Made by a program: the position numbers and the translations under genes. 64,000 nt of DNA, from contig NC_059545.1 in assembly GCF_905220415.1 (NCBI RefSeq), positions 6,086,001 through 6,150,000 of the forward strand, read 5' to 3'. Under the pieces are notes generated by a model. That model was not told where the DNA came from, did not search any database, and saw nothing but the letters and a program-made list of their open reading frames with translations. This DNA is from Colias croceus. Its lineage: Eukaryota > Arthropoda > Insecta > Lepidoptera > Pieridae. The number at the start of each line of letters is the position of its first letter. Within the stretch, counting starts at the first letter, position 1. Shown here piece by piece: positions 11,195-20,975 of this stretch.

Positions 11195-12665
11195 TCCACG
11201 CTTTTTCCAGACATTTTCACGCATTTTCCGGGACTTTTACAGGCATTTTCCGGGAATTATCCAGGCATTGCCAGGCATTTTCCGGATGTCCCCGGAAAAT
11301 GCCTGCGTGAAAATGTCCGGGGAAAAAGTGGAACATACCTGGAAAATCCTCGGAAAATGCCAGGGAAAAGCCTGGAAAATATCCGGAAAATGCCTGAGAA
11401 ATGCCCGGAAAAATCCCGGAAAATGCCTGGAAAATATTCGGAAAATGTATCCGGAAAATGCCTGGGAAATGCGTGAAAATGTCCGGAAAATGCGTGAAAA
11501 TGTCCGGGAAAAGTGTGGAAAACGCCTGGAAAATCCTCGGAAAATGCCTGGAAATCCCCGGAATACAGGGGAGGTGTACTTATTACTTTACAGGTATTTC
11601 CCGGAAAATGAAAATTCCCGGAAAATGTCTGGAAAATATCCGGAAAATGCCTGGGAAATATCCGGAAAATGCCTGGGAATTTCCCGGAAAATGCCTGGGA
11701 AATGCCCGGAAAATATCCGAAAAATGCCTGAGAAATGCGTGAAAATGTCCGGAAAATGCGTGAAAATGTCCGGGAAAAGTGTGGAAAACGCCTGGAAAAT
11801 CCTCGGAAAATGCCTGGAATATCCTCGGAAAATGTCAGGGAAAAGGCTGGAAAATATCCGGAAAATGCCTGGGAAATATCCGGAAAATGTCTGGGAAATG
11901 CCCGGAAAATTCCCGGAAAATTCCCGGAATACAGGGGAGGTGTACTTATTACTTTACAGGTATTTCCCGGAAAATGAAAATTCCCGGAAAATGTCTGGAA
12001 AATATCCGGAAATTTCCCGGAAAATATCCGGACAATCCTCGGAAAATACCTGTAAAGTAATTCACGCATTGTCCGGATATTTTCCAGACATTTTCCGGGA
12101 AATACCTGTAAAGTAATAAGTACACCTCCCCTGTATTTCGGGGATTTTCCGGGAATTTTCCAGGCGTTTTCCACACTTTTCCCGGACATTTTCACGCATT
12201 TTCCGGACATTTTCACGCAATTCCCAGGCATTTTCCGGATATTTTCCAGGCTTTTCCCTGGCATTTTCCAGGCCTTTTCCGAGGATTTTCCAGGCGTTTT
12301 CCACACTTTTCCCATACTTTTCCCGGACATTTTCACGCATTTTGTCCATCATCATCATCAAATTTTCCAGATATTTTCCGGGAATTTTCCGGGAAATTCC
12401 CAGGCATTTTCCGGATATTTCCCAGGAATTTTCCGGGCATTTCCCAGGCATTTTCCGGATATTTCCCAGGCATTTTCCGGATATTTTCCAGGCTTTTCCC
12501 TGGCATTTTCCGAGGATTTTCCAGGCATTTTCCGAGGATTTTCCAGGCGTTTTCCACACTTTTCCCGGACATTTTCACGCATTTTCCGGATATTTTCCGG
12601 GCATTTTCCGGGCATTTCCCAGGCATTTTCCGGATATTTTCCAGACATTTTCCGGGAATTTTCAT
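11195..12665. repeat. GGAAAATG minisatellite with two orientation switches
   Basis: About 1.47 kb is built almost entirely of 10-12-base variants of CCGGAAAATG and CCTGGAAAAT. The block 11195-11290 reads in the opposite sense (cattttccgg), 11291-12055 in the forward sense, and 12061-12665 in the opposite sense again, so the whole can fold into a giant hairpin centred near 12060. Higher-order structure is visible. A segment with 'gcgtgaaaatgtccgg' at 11470 recurs at 11736. A non-repeat insert, 'ggggaggtgtacttattact', occurs at 11568 and 11935 and inverted at 12105. Long open frames on both strands are a by-product of stop-poor repetition. A CAT trinucleotide run interrupts it at 12346-12360. 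Confidence 0.9.
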
Positions 12666-12893
12666 TTTGAATTTCTACCATAATATGTAGGTTTTGAGAC
12701 AACTTTTAGGGTGTCAATATATAACTATTTACGTTTTACTACTATTTACATATTTATTTACATTGTGATCTAACAAAAGACTTGCAATGTGATGACCAAT
12801 AAAAGAATTTGCAGCACAAAAATGGAGAAAGGTTAATTTCTAAATTATTATTTAAATAACATAACTGTCCGATTCTTTTACTAATTTATAATA

Positions 12894-13075
12894 AACTAGT
12901 GGTCTGCCCCGGCTTCGCCCGTGGTACATATTTTGCAATAAAAGGTAGCCTTTGTCCTTTCTCGGGTATCAAAATATCTCTATACCAAATTTCATGCAAA
13001 TTGGTTCTGTAGTTTAGGCGTGATTGAGTAACAGACAGACAGACAGAGTTACTTTCGCATTTATAATATTAGTAT
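12894..13075 (-). repeat. LINE/SINE tail of the 'cggggcggaccactagt' family
   Basis: This is a minus-strand copy: the plus strand reads 'actagtggtctgccccggct' first and ends in CAGA repeats and 'cgcatttataatattagt'. It is nearly the same as the copies at 29996-30180 and 33429-33610. It lies inside the hAT-like element. Confidence 0.65.
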
Positions 13076-13335
13076 GGATGAATAACATTATTTTATTATT
13101 TTTTTATTATCTTCTAAATATGTATAAAAAAATTACGTGTTAGCCGTTAGGTACTTTGTTTGTCCGCGATAGACTCCAGAATTAATAAAACGATTTAAAA
13201 TCAAATTTGAATATGTTAAAATAACAAAATTGCGAAAGTAAGTATTAAGAAAATATAAACATTTCCAAAAAAAAAGGCCCCTGGGTAGTTTCAGCCCAGG
13301 GCCCCACAAGTTCACGGTCCGGCCCTGGCAAAGTA

Positions 13336-13736
13336 CCTAAATATTATATCATTACGTTAACCGAAATACTAATTAATACCTTGTAATAAGTTGTATAATA
13401 ATATAAAGTATATAGTATATCATAAAGAACACAACAGGATAAGCAACAGGACATTTTCAGAATTAATCATAAAATGTTAACTACATAAAGTTATTTTTTT
13501 TATCCATAGACAAATATGTCCTACATACAAGCATGATCATGACAAATCTGCTCCTGGCTCCAAGCTTCCAACGACTCTAGAGAATTGTTAAACGTCAAGT
13601 GTCAACAGTCAAACGTCAAAACTATCAGTTTAATTTTAGGGTTATATTTTGGTTATATTATTTTACATTACAATCCATTAATCTGTTTGAAAATAATATA
13701 TTGTAAACACCTGATAACCTTATATTAAGTGAAGCA
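13336..13736 (+). promoter_or_regulatory. Upstream region of the prefoldin 4 gene
   Basis: This is about 400 bases between the hAT-like element and the prefoldin start codon. It is AT-rich and has no clear TATA box at a fixed distance. It contains reiterated 'aacgtcaagtgtcaac / agtcaaacgtcaaaac' words at 13590-13622. The promoter and 5' UTR must lie here, but I cannot place the transcription start. Confidence 0.4.
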
Positions 13737-14499
13737 ATGGCGAACTCTGGAAAAGGCACTTACCGACCGGTTGGTAGACATTTAAAAATATATTTGGAAA
13801 TTTTTACTTTTAGCTATCAAGTGAGACTAGTATAAAATTGCAATTTTACCAAAAATGGTAAATCTATTGTAAAGCTAAAAACTGACTGAAAGTAATGCAA
13901 ATACCAAGCCGATCAGTGAATCTATTCAAATTTTATTTAAATATCCATCTTTCCAAATAATTTAAGTAAATCTCAGTCGAAATAATGTCATGCGGTATTG
14001 AGCGTATGTTATTTTAATTCCCAATAACTTATTCAACAAATAATTTTAGGATTCAGATGTGCATATATCATTTGAAGATCAACAGAAAATTAACAAATTT
14101 GCCCGGTTGAACGCCAAAGCAGATGATATAAAGGATGAATTGAAAATTAAACAAAATGATATAAAAAACCTAGAGGAGGCAGTAGAGGAACTAGCTCTTG
14201 CAGATGATTCAGAGAAAATACCCTTCTTAATTGGTGAAGTATTCATTTGTCAAAGTCTGGAAGATACATTGGTAAGTATACCAGTTATCTTTATATTCAA
14301 ACATATTATTGATAACTATTATTTATTTATAATGCCATTTTTTCAGAAATCATTAGAAGACATGAAAGGTAAAAAGCAAAATGAGATTTCTGAATTAGAA
14401 TCAAAATGTGAAGAGCTGAAATCCCAAATGAGTGAGCTCAAAGCACACCTGTATGGTAAATTTGGAAGTCATATTAATCTGGAAAATGAAGAAGATTGA
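13737..14499 (+). CDS. PFDN4: Prefoldin subunit 4
   Basis: Three exons join in phase 0: 13737-13769, 14050-14271 and 14347-14499, with GT-AG introns, giving 135 residues (the human protein has 134). Prefoldin is a cytosolic hexamer of coiled-coil subunits that hands unfolded actin and tubulin to the TRiC/CCT chaperonin; subunit 4 is a beta-class subunit. The sequence shows the family hallmark SFEDQQKINKFARLN near residue 15, a long N-terminal coiled coil, a central beta-hairpin segment (ADDSEKIPFLIGEVFI, about residues 65-80), and a second coiled coil ending LYGKFGSHINLE near the C-terminus. The first exon is short (MANSGKGTYRP), and its start is the only ATG fitting the donor at 13770. A poly-A signal follows at 14610. 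The gene stands alone; neighbouring DNA is transposon material. The identification is secure. Confidence 0.95.
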
Positions 14500-14609
14500 T
14501 CTTATTCTCCAAAGTGCTTAAGTGCTTATATTCTTAATTATTATTTCAAGCATATTTATAATTATCAATTAATTTACCTATAACTGTTATGCTTAGTATA
14601 TAATGTATA

Positions 14610-14615
14610 AATAAA
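14610..14615 (+). terminator. Polyadenylation signal of the prefoldin 4 gene
   Basis: AATAAA lies 111 bases after the stop codon in AT-rich sequence. It is the first canonical signal downstream. Confidence 0.6.
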
Positions 14616-14639
14616 TAACTTTAACACGATGATTGTTTA

Positions 14640-15295
14640 TTATTATTTCATTAAAAGATATAATATTTTATGTAATATAAAAATCAACAAAAAAGCTGCA
14701 ATACAGGCAGGCTGTAAGTTAACAATACACCTCTTTTATAATACAGTTTGATTTAAAAAAATACTGTCTTATCATTTATCTCTATATACCTATAATCTTA
14801 AATTAAATTGTATTTAGAAATACATAAATAAGCAATAAATAATTCTTTACTTGGTTATAATAAGATTGTTAATTTATCAAAAAAAAATTATGATTATGAA
14901 AATATTGTAATGTATTGGCATAATATGTAGGTACTCGATTTTTCAAATATTTTAGTGATAAGGGAATCAAAAAAAAAATACCTTCTTTTCTGTCACAGAA
15001 TATAATTAAGCGCACATAACACAACCAATAAAAAAAATCCATAATGCTATACAATGTTATTACAACTTTGTGCATATAATTCAACTACTAATAATAATAC
15101 TTAATAAATAATACATTATATTACATTATCACAATAGCTGACTACAGAAAGGCATCACATCATTTATAATAAGCAGGACCATTTTTTTATATTTCCTAAG
15201 TACATTCAAATTTATTATTTATAATCATTGTTTATAATAAAAATGATTTATGTAATACTTCTAAATATTTAAATCTATTACATATAATAAATCTG
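14640..15295. other. Intergenic AT-rich DNA, nothing recognised
   Basis: Short open frames only, no splice-bounded exon and no recognised repeat. Confidence 0.4.
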
Positions 15296-15393
15296 TAGAA
15301 GGGTCAATTCTGTACATTGAAAATATTGAAAAAATAAATAGCAGGGGGTGTTACTGGATCGATACCAAACCCAAATATGTGATTAAAAAAATT

Positions 15394-15430
<37 letters not shown>

Positions 15431-15790
15431 ATGTGAAGACATCACGTGAAAACTAACGGTTCGATTTCGATGAAACTTGGTATAATTATACCTTATTATC
15501 CTGGGCGTAAAATAGGATACTTTTTATCCTGGAAAAATACGTAGAAAAAAAAATAAACTTAAATTTTCAGTTTTATCCATAGACGATGTTCTGTACCGCA
15601 GTGGATTCAGCGCCGTAACCTGTAGCTCCGAAAGTCGGATTTGGCTTGAACCGTTTGCGTCACACGAGAGCCGCACGATGCCACGCCTGCCACGACTCCT
15701 ATATAACGACTGCGATCCGCGCCGCGCGATGCATAAAATTTATGAATTTTGATGCGAGCGGACGTGTCCAGTGTGGCGAGCGGTCGTTCT
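15296..15790 (+). repeat. RTE-like LINE tail with (GTCT)n tract, copy 1
   Basis: It begins 'gtagaagggtcaattctgta', continues 'cagggggtgttactggatcg', then a GTCT microsatellite (15406-15431) and 'aaactaacggttcgatttcg'. A second copy in the same orientation starts at 15965 and an inverted copy is at 60424-60715. These words are common in lepidopteran genomes. The distal GC-rich half (15590-15780) is unique to this copy. Confidence 0.6.
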
Positions 15791-15964
15791 TATTGGAATA
15801 AAATATATTGTATGCATAATAATAATAATTAACATATTAATATTGTTTTCACCGTAAATTGGTTTATTCTTTAAACTCATATTTCTCTCTGTCATCTCAT
15901 TTCATTGTATTTCTGTATATTTTTAAATACAGTTTAATAATTGTAACTATACATATATAATAAA

Positions 15965-16413
15965 AGTGTAGAAGGGTCAATTCTGTACATTGAAAATATT
16001 GAAAAAATAAATACCAGGGGGTGTTACTGGATCGATACCTACCAAAACCCAAATATGTGTTAAAAAAAATTTTGTCTGTCTGTCTGTCTGTCTGTATGTT
16101 CAGGCATCACGTGAAAACTAACGGTTCGATTTCGATGAAACTTGGTATAATTATACCTTATTATCCTGGGCGTATAATAGGATACTTTTTATCCTGGAAA
16201 AATACGTAGAAAAAAATTAATCTTTTCAGTTTTATCCATAGAAGTTGTTCTGTAGAACCGCGAACACACGTTGCGTATTATTATAGGCCTAGCCGTATTT
16301 GGGTCCAATATATATTTATAAGATATCATTGTCAGAGTTACTCAAAATGAAGAAATAAACCATCCACGCGAAGACCGACATCCGCGCGGACGGAGTCGCG
16401 GGCGGAAGCTAGT
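15965..16413 (+). repeat. RTE-like LINE tail, copy 2
   Basis: It has the same order as the copy at 15296, with a shorter GTCT tract and a distinct 3' part ending 'gtcgcgggcggaagctagta', the usual terminal word of these tails. The two copies lie about 670 bases apart in direct orientation. Confidence 0.6.
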
Positions 16414-16646
16414 ATGTAATAAATTCACTTTAATCCTGAATGAGAGAAAATATTCTATATTAGATCATCATTCGTAATTTTAAACCCTTAAAGAATTTCA
16501 AAAACCTTGTAGATTGATAGTGTGTTGTTGTTGATACCTTGCTTGGTAACTAGCCTGGCTTCTACCATGACATTATTCCCCATTGATAAATTATAAATCA
16601 TCAAAAAATGCAGGAACATGTACACATAAACATAAGAACTGAAATC

Positions 16647-17114
16647 TGAATTGAGTAGGTATTTGAATAAATTTTTTTTTGTGCTAAATGGAAAGATTAT
16701 AGTTATATTAGTTTTATAACAAAACTATTTTTTTTAATTTTTTTTTGCAATAATTCAAAAGTTATTTCAAAATAAAAATTAGTCTTTGAATCCAGTACCG
16801 AAAATACACCGACAACTCCTGAAGCGTCACCCGGACGCGTGTGACGTCATAATGTTAGTTTTCACACATTGCAGTTGATACAAAAACGTATACTTCAACT
16901 AAAACATTTTGACGTCACATCTATGGTGACCAGTCATGGCGCGTTTATAGTCACGTGATTTTAATTTAAATTTCATCAATTTTTAATTGCTTATAATTAA
17001 TTGAAAAAAAATTTTTTTGAGTTTTTTGCATTAAATATCAATATTATTAATAATAAGGTTTTAAAATACATTAAAAAAATCAATATTTTTTTTTTTATTC
17101 AAATACTCAATTCA
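16647..17114. mobile_element. Small terminal-inverted-repeat element
   Basis: 'Tgaattgagtaggtatttga' at 16647 is answered by 'tcaaatactcaattca' at 17099-17114. The interior is very A/T-rich with paired T and A runs and contains several 'gacgtca' words. It is about 470 bases, non-coding and MITE-like. I could not define a target duplication. Confidence 0.5.
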
Positions 17115-17402
17115 CAAAAAAAATATTTAAACAATTATTAACTAGTCTGTGAAAAGTGCTTTCACATTTATAAAAAGAAAATTAATGCAACTGCATAATA
17201 AAAATTTGTGCGTCATAAACAAATTATAATTCATAAGACATATTTCTCTTAATATCTCGTTTAAGATGCATGTACGCAATTCCAAATACAACAAAATAAA
17301 TTCAGGTTCATGGAAACTAAAATTGGAATTTCATGGAACATCCATGTTTGACTTTGTCAACTGAATGCTAATGTGTATCAACCAAGAAGCTTATATCTAA
17401 TA

Positions 17403-17627
17403 AAACAAATATTATAAAGAGGAAAGGTTTGATTTTTTGTTTGTTTGTTTGTATGAATTGAATAGGCTCCGAAACTACTTGGCAGATTTGAAAAATTCTT
17501 TCACCATTCGAAAGCTACATTATCCACGAGTAACATAGGCTAGGTTTTATCCCTGAAATCCCACGGGAACGGGAACTATGCGGGTTTTTCTTTGAAAACG
17601 CGGGCGAAGCCGCGGGCGGAAAGCTAG
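17403..17627 (+). mobile_element. SINE-like insertion in the P-like terminal repeat
   Basis: It is flanked by a 9-base duplication, tatctaata (17394-17402 and 17628-17636), and ends 'cgcgggcggaaagctag'. Removing it restores the P-like inverted repeat seen at the other three ends. Its 3' part matches 35700-36108. Confidence 0.8.
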
Positions 17628-17825
17628 TATCTAATACACTGGAGATTTCGGTATGAACATTGATGTGTATGGGTCTACCAGAATCTGATGGCATATTTAT
17701 ATTTAAGAAATAAAAGATTTTCATGTGGCAACTTATTTGACAACTATCAAATTGGTTGTCAAATTATTTGTCTTTTTTGCAATTGATGAATAATTTTTAG
17801 GATTTTGCCTAAAAATTCTTCGAAA

Positions 17826-17966
17826 ATGTCGAAAAAACCGCTGCGATCACAAGCAAGAGGTGTTGTTTATAATGTGTATAGAAAAACATTCGATGAAGAA
17901 GGGTCAAACACATCACAATTTTCAATTTTGAAGATTTTATTGGTAAATTGGACTTACCCGTTTTGA
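17826..17966 (+). CDS. 46-codon frame conserved among family A copies
   Basis: The frame reads MSKKPLRSQARGVVYNVYR and continues to NWTYPF before a stop. The same frame is intact in the inner copy (from about 18440), but in the copy at 44143 it is broken by a stop codon, and the copy near 25650 (minus strand) has lost the ATG. The RSQAR..VYNVY start resembles what I recall at the N-terminus of some insect Tc1-like transposase-related proteins, so this may be the remnant of the DNA-binding N-terminus of the parent transposase. That identification is from memory and uncertain. The catalytic domain is absent. Confidence 0.4.
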   Translation: MSKKPLRSQARGVVYNVYRKTFDEEGSNTSQFSILKILLVNWTYPF

Positions 17967-18284
17967 TACTTTAAATTAAAAAAGATTATAAGTAATATTT
18001 AGGTAACTATAATATTGTTTGTTGATTAGAATATAATTTTATGAAACTTATTAAAGGAGTTTCCAATACGGCTATTCGTCAAGTCCAAGCTGTCCAAGTC
18101 AATTTTTTTATGTGTGTATAAGTTAATGCTTTCGAAAATAAACATAGTTTTATTTTATTTTTATTTTATTTTATTAAAAATTATAAGCAGTTTTGATCTA
18201 CATTAACATTATATCGATATTTTCACATGGCATACTGGTAATGAATATACAAATATAGGTATGTGTAAATAATAATATGTATTA

Positions 18285-19125
18285 TAGGTCTACCAGAATC
18301 TGATGGCATATTTATATTTAAGAAATAAAAGATTTTTATGTGGCAACTTATTTGACAACTATCAAATTGGTTGTCAAATTATTTGTCTTTTTTGCAGTTG
18401 ATGAATAATTTTAAGGATTTTGTCTAAAAAATCTTCGAAAATGTCGAAAAAGCCGCTGCGATCACAAGCAAGAGGTGTTGTTTATAATGTGTATAGAAAA
18501 ACATTCGATGAAGAGGGGTCAAACACATCACAATTTTCAATTTTGAAGATTTTATTGGTAAATTGGACTTACCCGTTTTGATACTTTAAATTAAAAAATA
18601 TTATATGTAGGTAACTATAATATTGTTTGTTGATTAGAATATAATTTTATGAAAACTTATTACAGGAGTTTCCAATACTGCTATTCGTCACGTCCAAGCT
18701 GTCCAAGTCAATTTTGTAATGTGTGTATCTGTTAATACTTACGAAAATAAACATAATTTTATTTTATTTTATAAAAAATTATAAGCAGTTTTGATCTGCA
18801 TTATCATTATATCGATATTTTCAAATGGCATACTGGTAATGAATATACAAATATAGGTATGTGTAAATAATAATATGTATTACCTGTATAAAAGTAATAT
18901 GTATTTATAATTGTATATTATACATGTAAGTATGTACCTACATAATATTATGTGGATATCTCATTATTAAGTACAGTATTGTCCACTAATGTGACTAATG
19001 ATATTTGATATGAATGAGGACAAAATAAAAAATAAGCAGTATCAAGATCGTTCAGTCCATTTTCCCTAGGGTTGCACACTCAAAATTTTGATTTCCCTAA
19101 TTGCCATCAGATTCTGGTTTACCTA
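18285..19125 (+). mobile_element. TA-target element (family A), inner complete copy
   Basis: This 841-base element starts TAGGTCTACCAGAATCTGAT and ends with the inverse of TAGGTAAACCAGAATCTGAT, flanked by TA at 18283-18284 and 19126-19127. It sits within the outer copy, whose sequence resumes at 'tacctgtttaatag' exactly where the 44-kb copy is continuous. It is the youngest layer of the nest. Confidence 0.8.
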
Positions 19126-19756
19126 TACCTGTTTAATAGTAATATGTATAATTGTATATTATACATGTAAGTATGTACCTATATAATATTAAGCGGATAT
19201 CTCATTATTAAGTACAGTATTGTCTACTTATGTAATGTGACTAATGATATTGACTGAGGACAAAATAAAAAATAAGCAGTATCAAGATCGTTCAGTCCAT
19301 TTTCCCCAGGGTTGCACACTCAAAATTTTGATTTCCCTAATTGCCATCAGATTCTGGTTTACCTATAACAAGAAAATATTGCCCAGTTCATGTTTTTTAT
19401 CACTTTCACACCTAACTTGGTATTGCCACTGTTAATACGAAGTTTTCCCAAGGCTACTATGTATGCTGTAATATTCTGTGCAAAAGGTTAGTTTTTGTAC
19501 ATGAGTTTGTTGATAAATTGCCAACAACGTCATTCAGAAGCATTGTTGGATGAGACAATTATTATTTATGCTAAATAAACTAAGTATCTGAACCAATTAT
19601 AAAAAGCGATACTCCCTGATTATGGGTAGTCACCATAATAAAATTGTAGCAACTCTCACTTTGTCAATATGGCATGTGTGTCAAAAAAATTGCGTCGCTT
19701 CGAATATTTAAGTTAATATTGTTGCTTATTTAATGAATATTTTCCGAATATAAAGA

Positions 19757-20280
19757 ATGCATTGTATTGTGCAAAATTGCAGAAGTGTTTGGACACCAAA
19801 TTCTGGCATAGAATTTCACAGGCAAGTGTATATTTACTTTATTTACAATATTCCTCAATACTCCTGCATTTACCTGTTTAGAATCATTTCAATGGCAAAA
19901 ATTGTCTAATTTAGCATCATTTTAGTAAGCAGTCATGTTAAATTTGTTATTTTCCTAATACTTTATCATTTTTCAACAAGTTTTCAATAAACAGATTTAA
20001 CAAGTAAGGTAACCATGATGACGAGTTTTTATGGATAGCGAAGAGAATATATTGTAATAACAATATTATGATGAAAATTTAGAACACCATTTTAAAGATT
20101 GTTACTAGTAATGAAACAACACATGACATCGGTATTGCACTCACATGTAGTTATAAGATTGTTCGTTTTTACATTGAAATTTATACTTTTTTAACTTACC
20201 TCATATTTTTTTGTTTTACGTATTTCAGCTTTCCAAAAAGTAAAATAAAAAGAATTATATGTGCCCATCAAGGTTACTGA
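19757..20280 (+). pseudogene. THAP-type N-terminal remnant in the P-like element, locus 1
   Basis: Exon 19757-19821 encodes MHCIVQNC followed by WTPNSGIEFH. After an intron with a GC donor (gcaagt) and an AG acceptor at 20227-20228, exon 20229-20280 adds SFPKSKIKRIIC and stops. The Cys pair (C-X4-C) and the FHxFP motif are those of the THAP zinc finger that opens P-element transposases and THAP proteins. The last Cys-X2-His pair is not reached, so the finger is truncated. The same exon is present on the minus strand in locus 2 (near 26810-26872). Confidence 0.6.
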
Positions 20281-20555
20281 GGATTACGACCCAGAAAAAA
20301 ATACCTTTTGAAAAATAAACTTTGTAAAGTTAGCTGAAATTTGTGCAAGGCTGCTATAAACAGTTTTTCTTTGATGATTCTGGCTTGAAATTGACCCGTC
20401 GAAGCAACGCGTTTAAAAAGAAGATCTGAGTAGCTAACAATTTGGTAAACAGCATCTGATGCAAAACACACCTTTCCTCTATTTACAAAGGATGTTAATG
20501 CTATATATCGGTTCATATCCAAGCTTTGTAGCCAAAAGTTATTTATAACTATCAT
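20274..20555 (-). pseudogene. P-type transposase C-terminal remnant, locus 1
   Basis: A 93-codon minus-strand frame includes YIALTSFVNRGKVCFASDAV and a following YQIVSYSDLLFKRV. This resembles the 'NRGGL-x-Ps-dvf' region near the C-terminus of P-element/THAP9-type transposases (from memory). It faces the THAP remnant and overlaps its end by a few bases, the opposite of a normal gene order. The counterpart in locus 2 (plus strand, 26073-26340) has an in-frame stop. No RNase H-like catalytic core lies between them. Confidence 0.5.
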
Positions 20556-20975
20556 TCTATACCAATTATAATTGTATGTACCTACCTATAAAGTATGACC
20601 ATAATATTATAATATAAATACTGTTAAAAATATATGTCGTTATTATTTATAGACCATGATTTTTAGTTTTTTCTATTTTGAAAAATCCTGAATTTACAAA
20701 CCAGCGTGGTCACTCGACAGAAAGAGACAAATAACATGACTGACGTCATTGAATGTCATAGTTTCTTGTTTCAAGTTAATGGTCATAGTGCAATCTCCAG
20801 TGTATTAGAGGATATAAGCTTCTTGGTATCAACAGGCAATAATACTTATGCTCAATTTCAAAGGTACATATTCATCCACATTTAAGATGTATAATTGTAT
20901 AGAGTAAAATATTAAATAAAAATATGCTAAATAATTAAATACTGTTGGAATACCAAATGAATACATTTCACTAGC

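Larger units (their letters stand above)
10062..13327. mobile_element. hAT-like element, 3.3 kb, with nested insertions
   Basis: The ends are CAGGGCCGGATC at 10062 and the reverse complement of CAGGGCCGGACC at 13327. The internal 'agcccagggccc' words are also inverted. The 8 bases on each side are identical, GCAAAGTA (10054-10061 and 13328-13335), the target-duplication length of hAT elements. No transposase frame is visible. The interior holds a SINE-like fragment (10358-10450), partial copies of a 'cagggtgtaatcg' repeat (10650 and 10905), a very large minisatellite (11195-12665) and a LINE tail (12894-13075), so most of its length is probably secondary. Confidence 0.75.
17670..19365 (+). 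mobile_element. TA-target element (family A), outer copy, interrupted
   Basis: The ends are inverted: GGGTCTACCAGAATCTGATG on the left and, as reverse complement, TAGGTAAACCAGAATCTGAT on the right. TA lies on both sides, and the second P-like copy shows the uninterrupted target (gtgtaacaag). The element is split at a TA near 18284 by another copy of itself (18285-19125). It carries a 46-codon frame at 17826-17966. The ~25-base inverted repeats and TA duplication fit the Tc1/mariner group. Confidence 0.75.
17383..20825. mobile_element. P-element-like transposon, locus 1, with nested insertions
   Basis: The terminal inverted repeats begin CAAGAAGCTTATAT and extend about 31 bases (through 'acactggagatt'). 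The flanking 8 bases are identical, GTATCAAC (17375-17382 and 20826-20833). An 8-base duplication, ~31-base inverted repeats and an internal THAP-type exon together point to the P superfamily. The left repeat is interrupted by a SINE-like insertion (17403-17627), and the left arm by a TA-target element (17670-19365). The P-derived DNA itself is about 1.5 kb, as in the second copy at 25807-27313. The element ends 150 bases from the stop codon of the NHE8 gene. Confidence 0.8.

Noticed and set aside
11097..12702. Long open frames (up to 359 codons) on both strands of the minisatellite
   Set aside because: They are translations of a stop-poor short repeat (PGK/ENA and FPGIF periodicity), overlap on both strands and have no domain.
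15406..15431. GTCT tract as a CRISPR-like or regulatory array
   Set aside because: It is a plain microsatellite inside a LINE tail found several times in the window.
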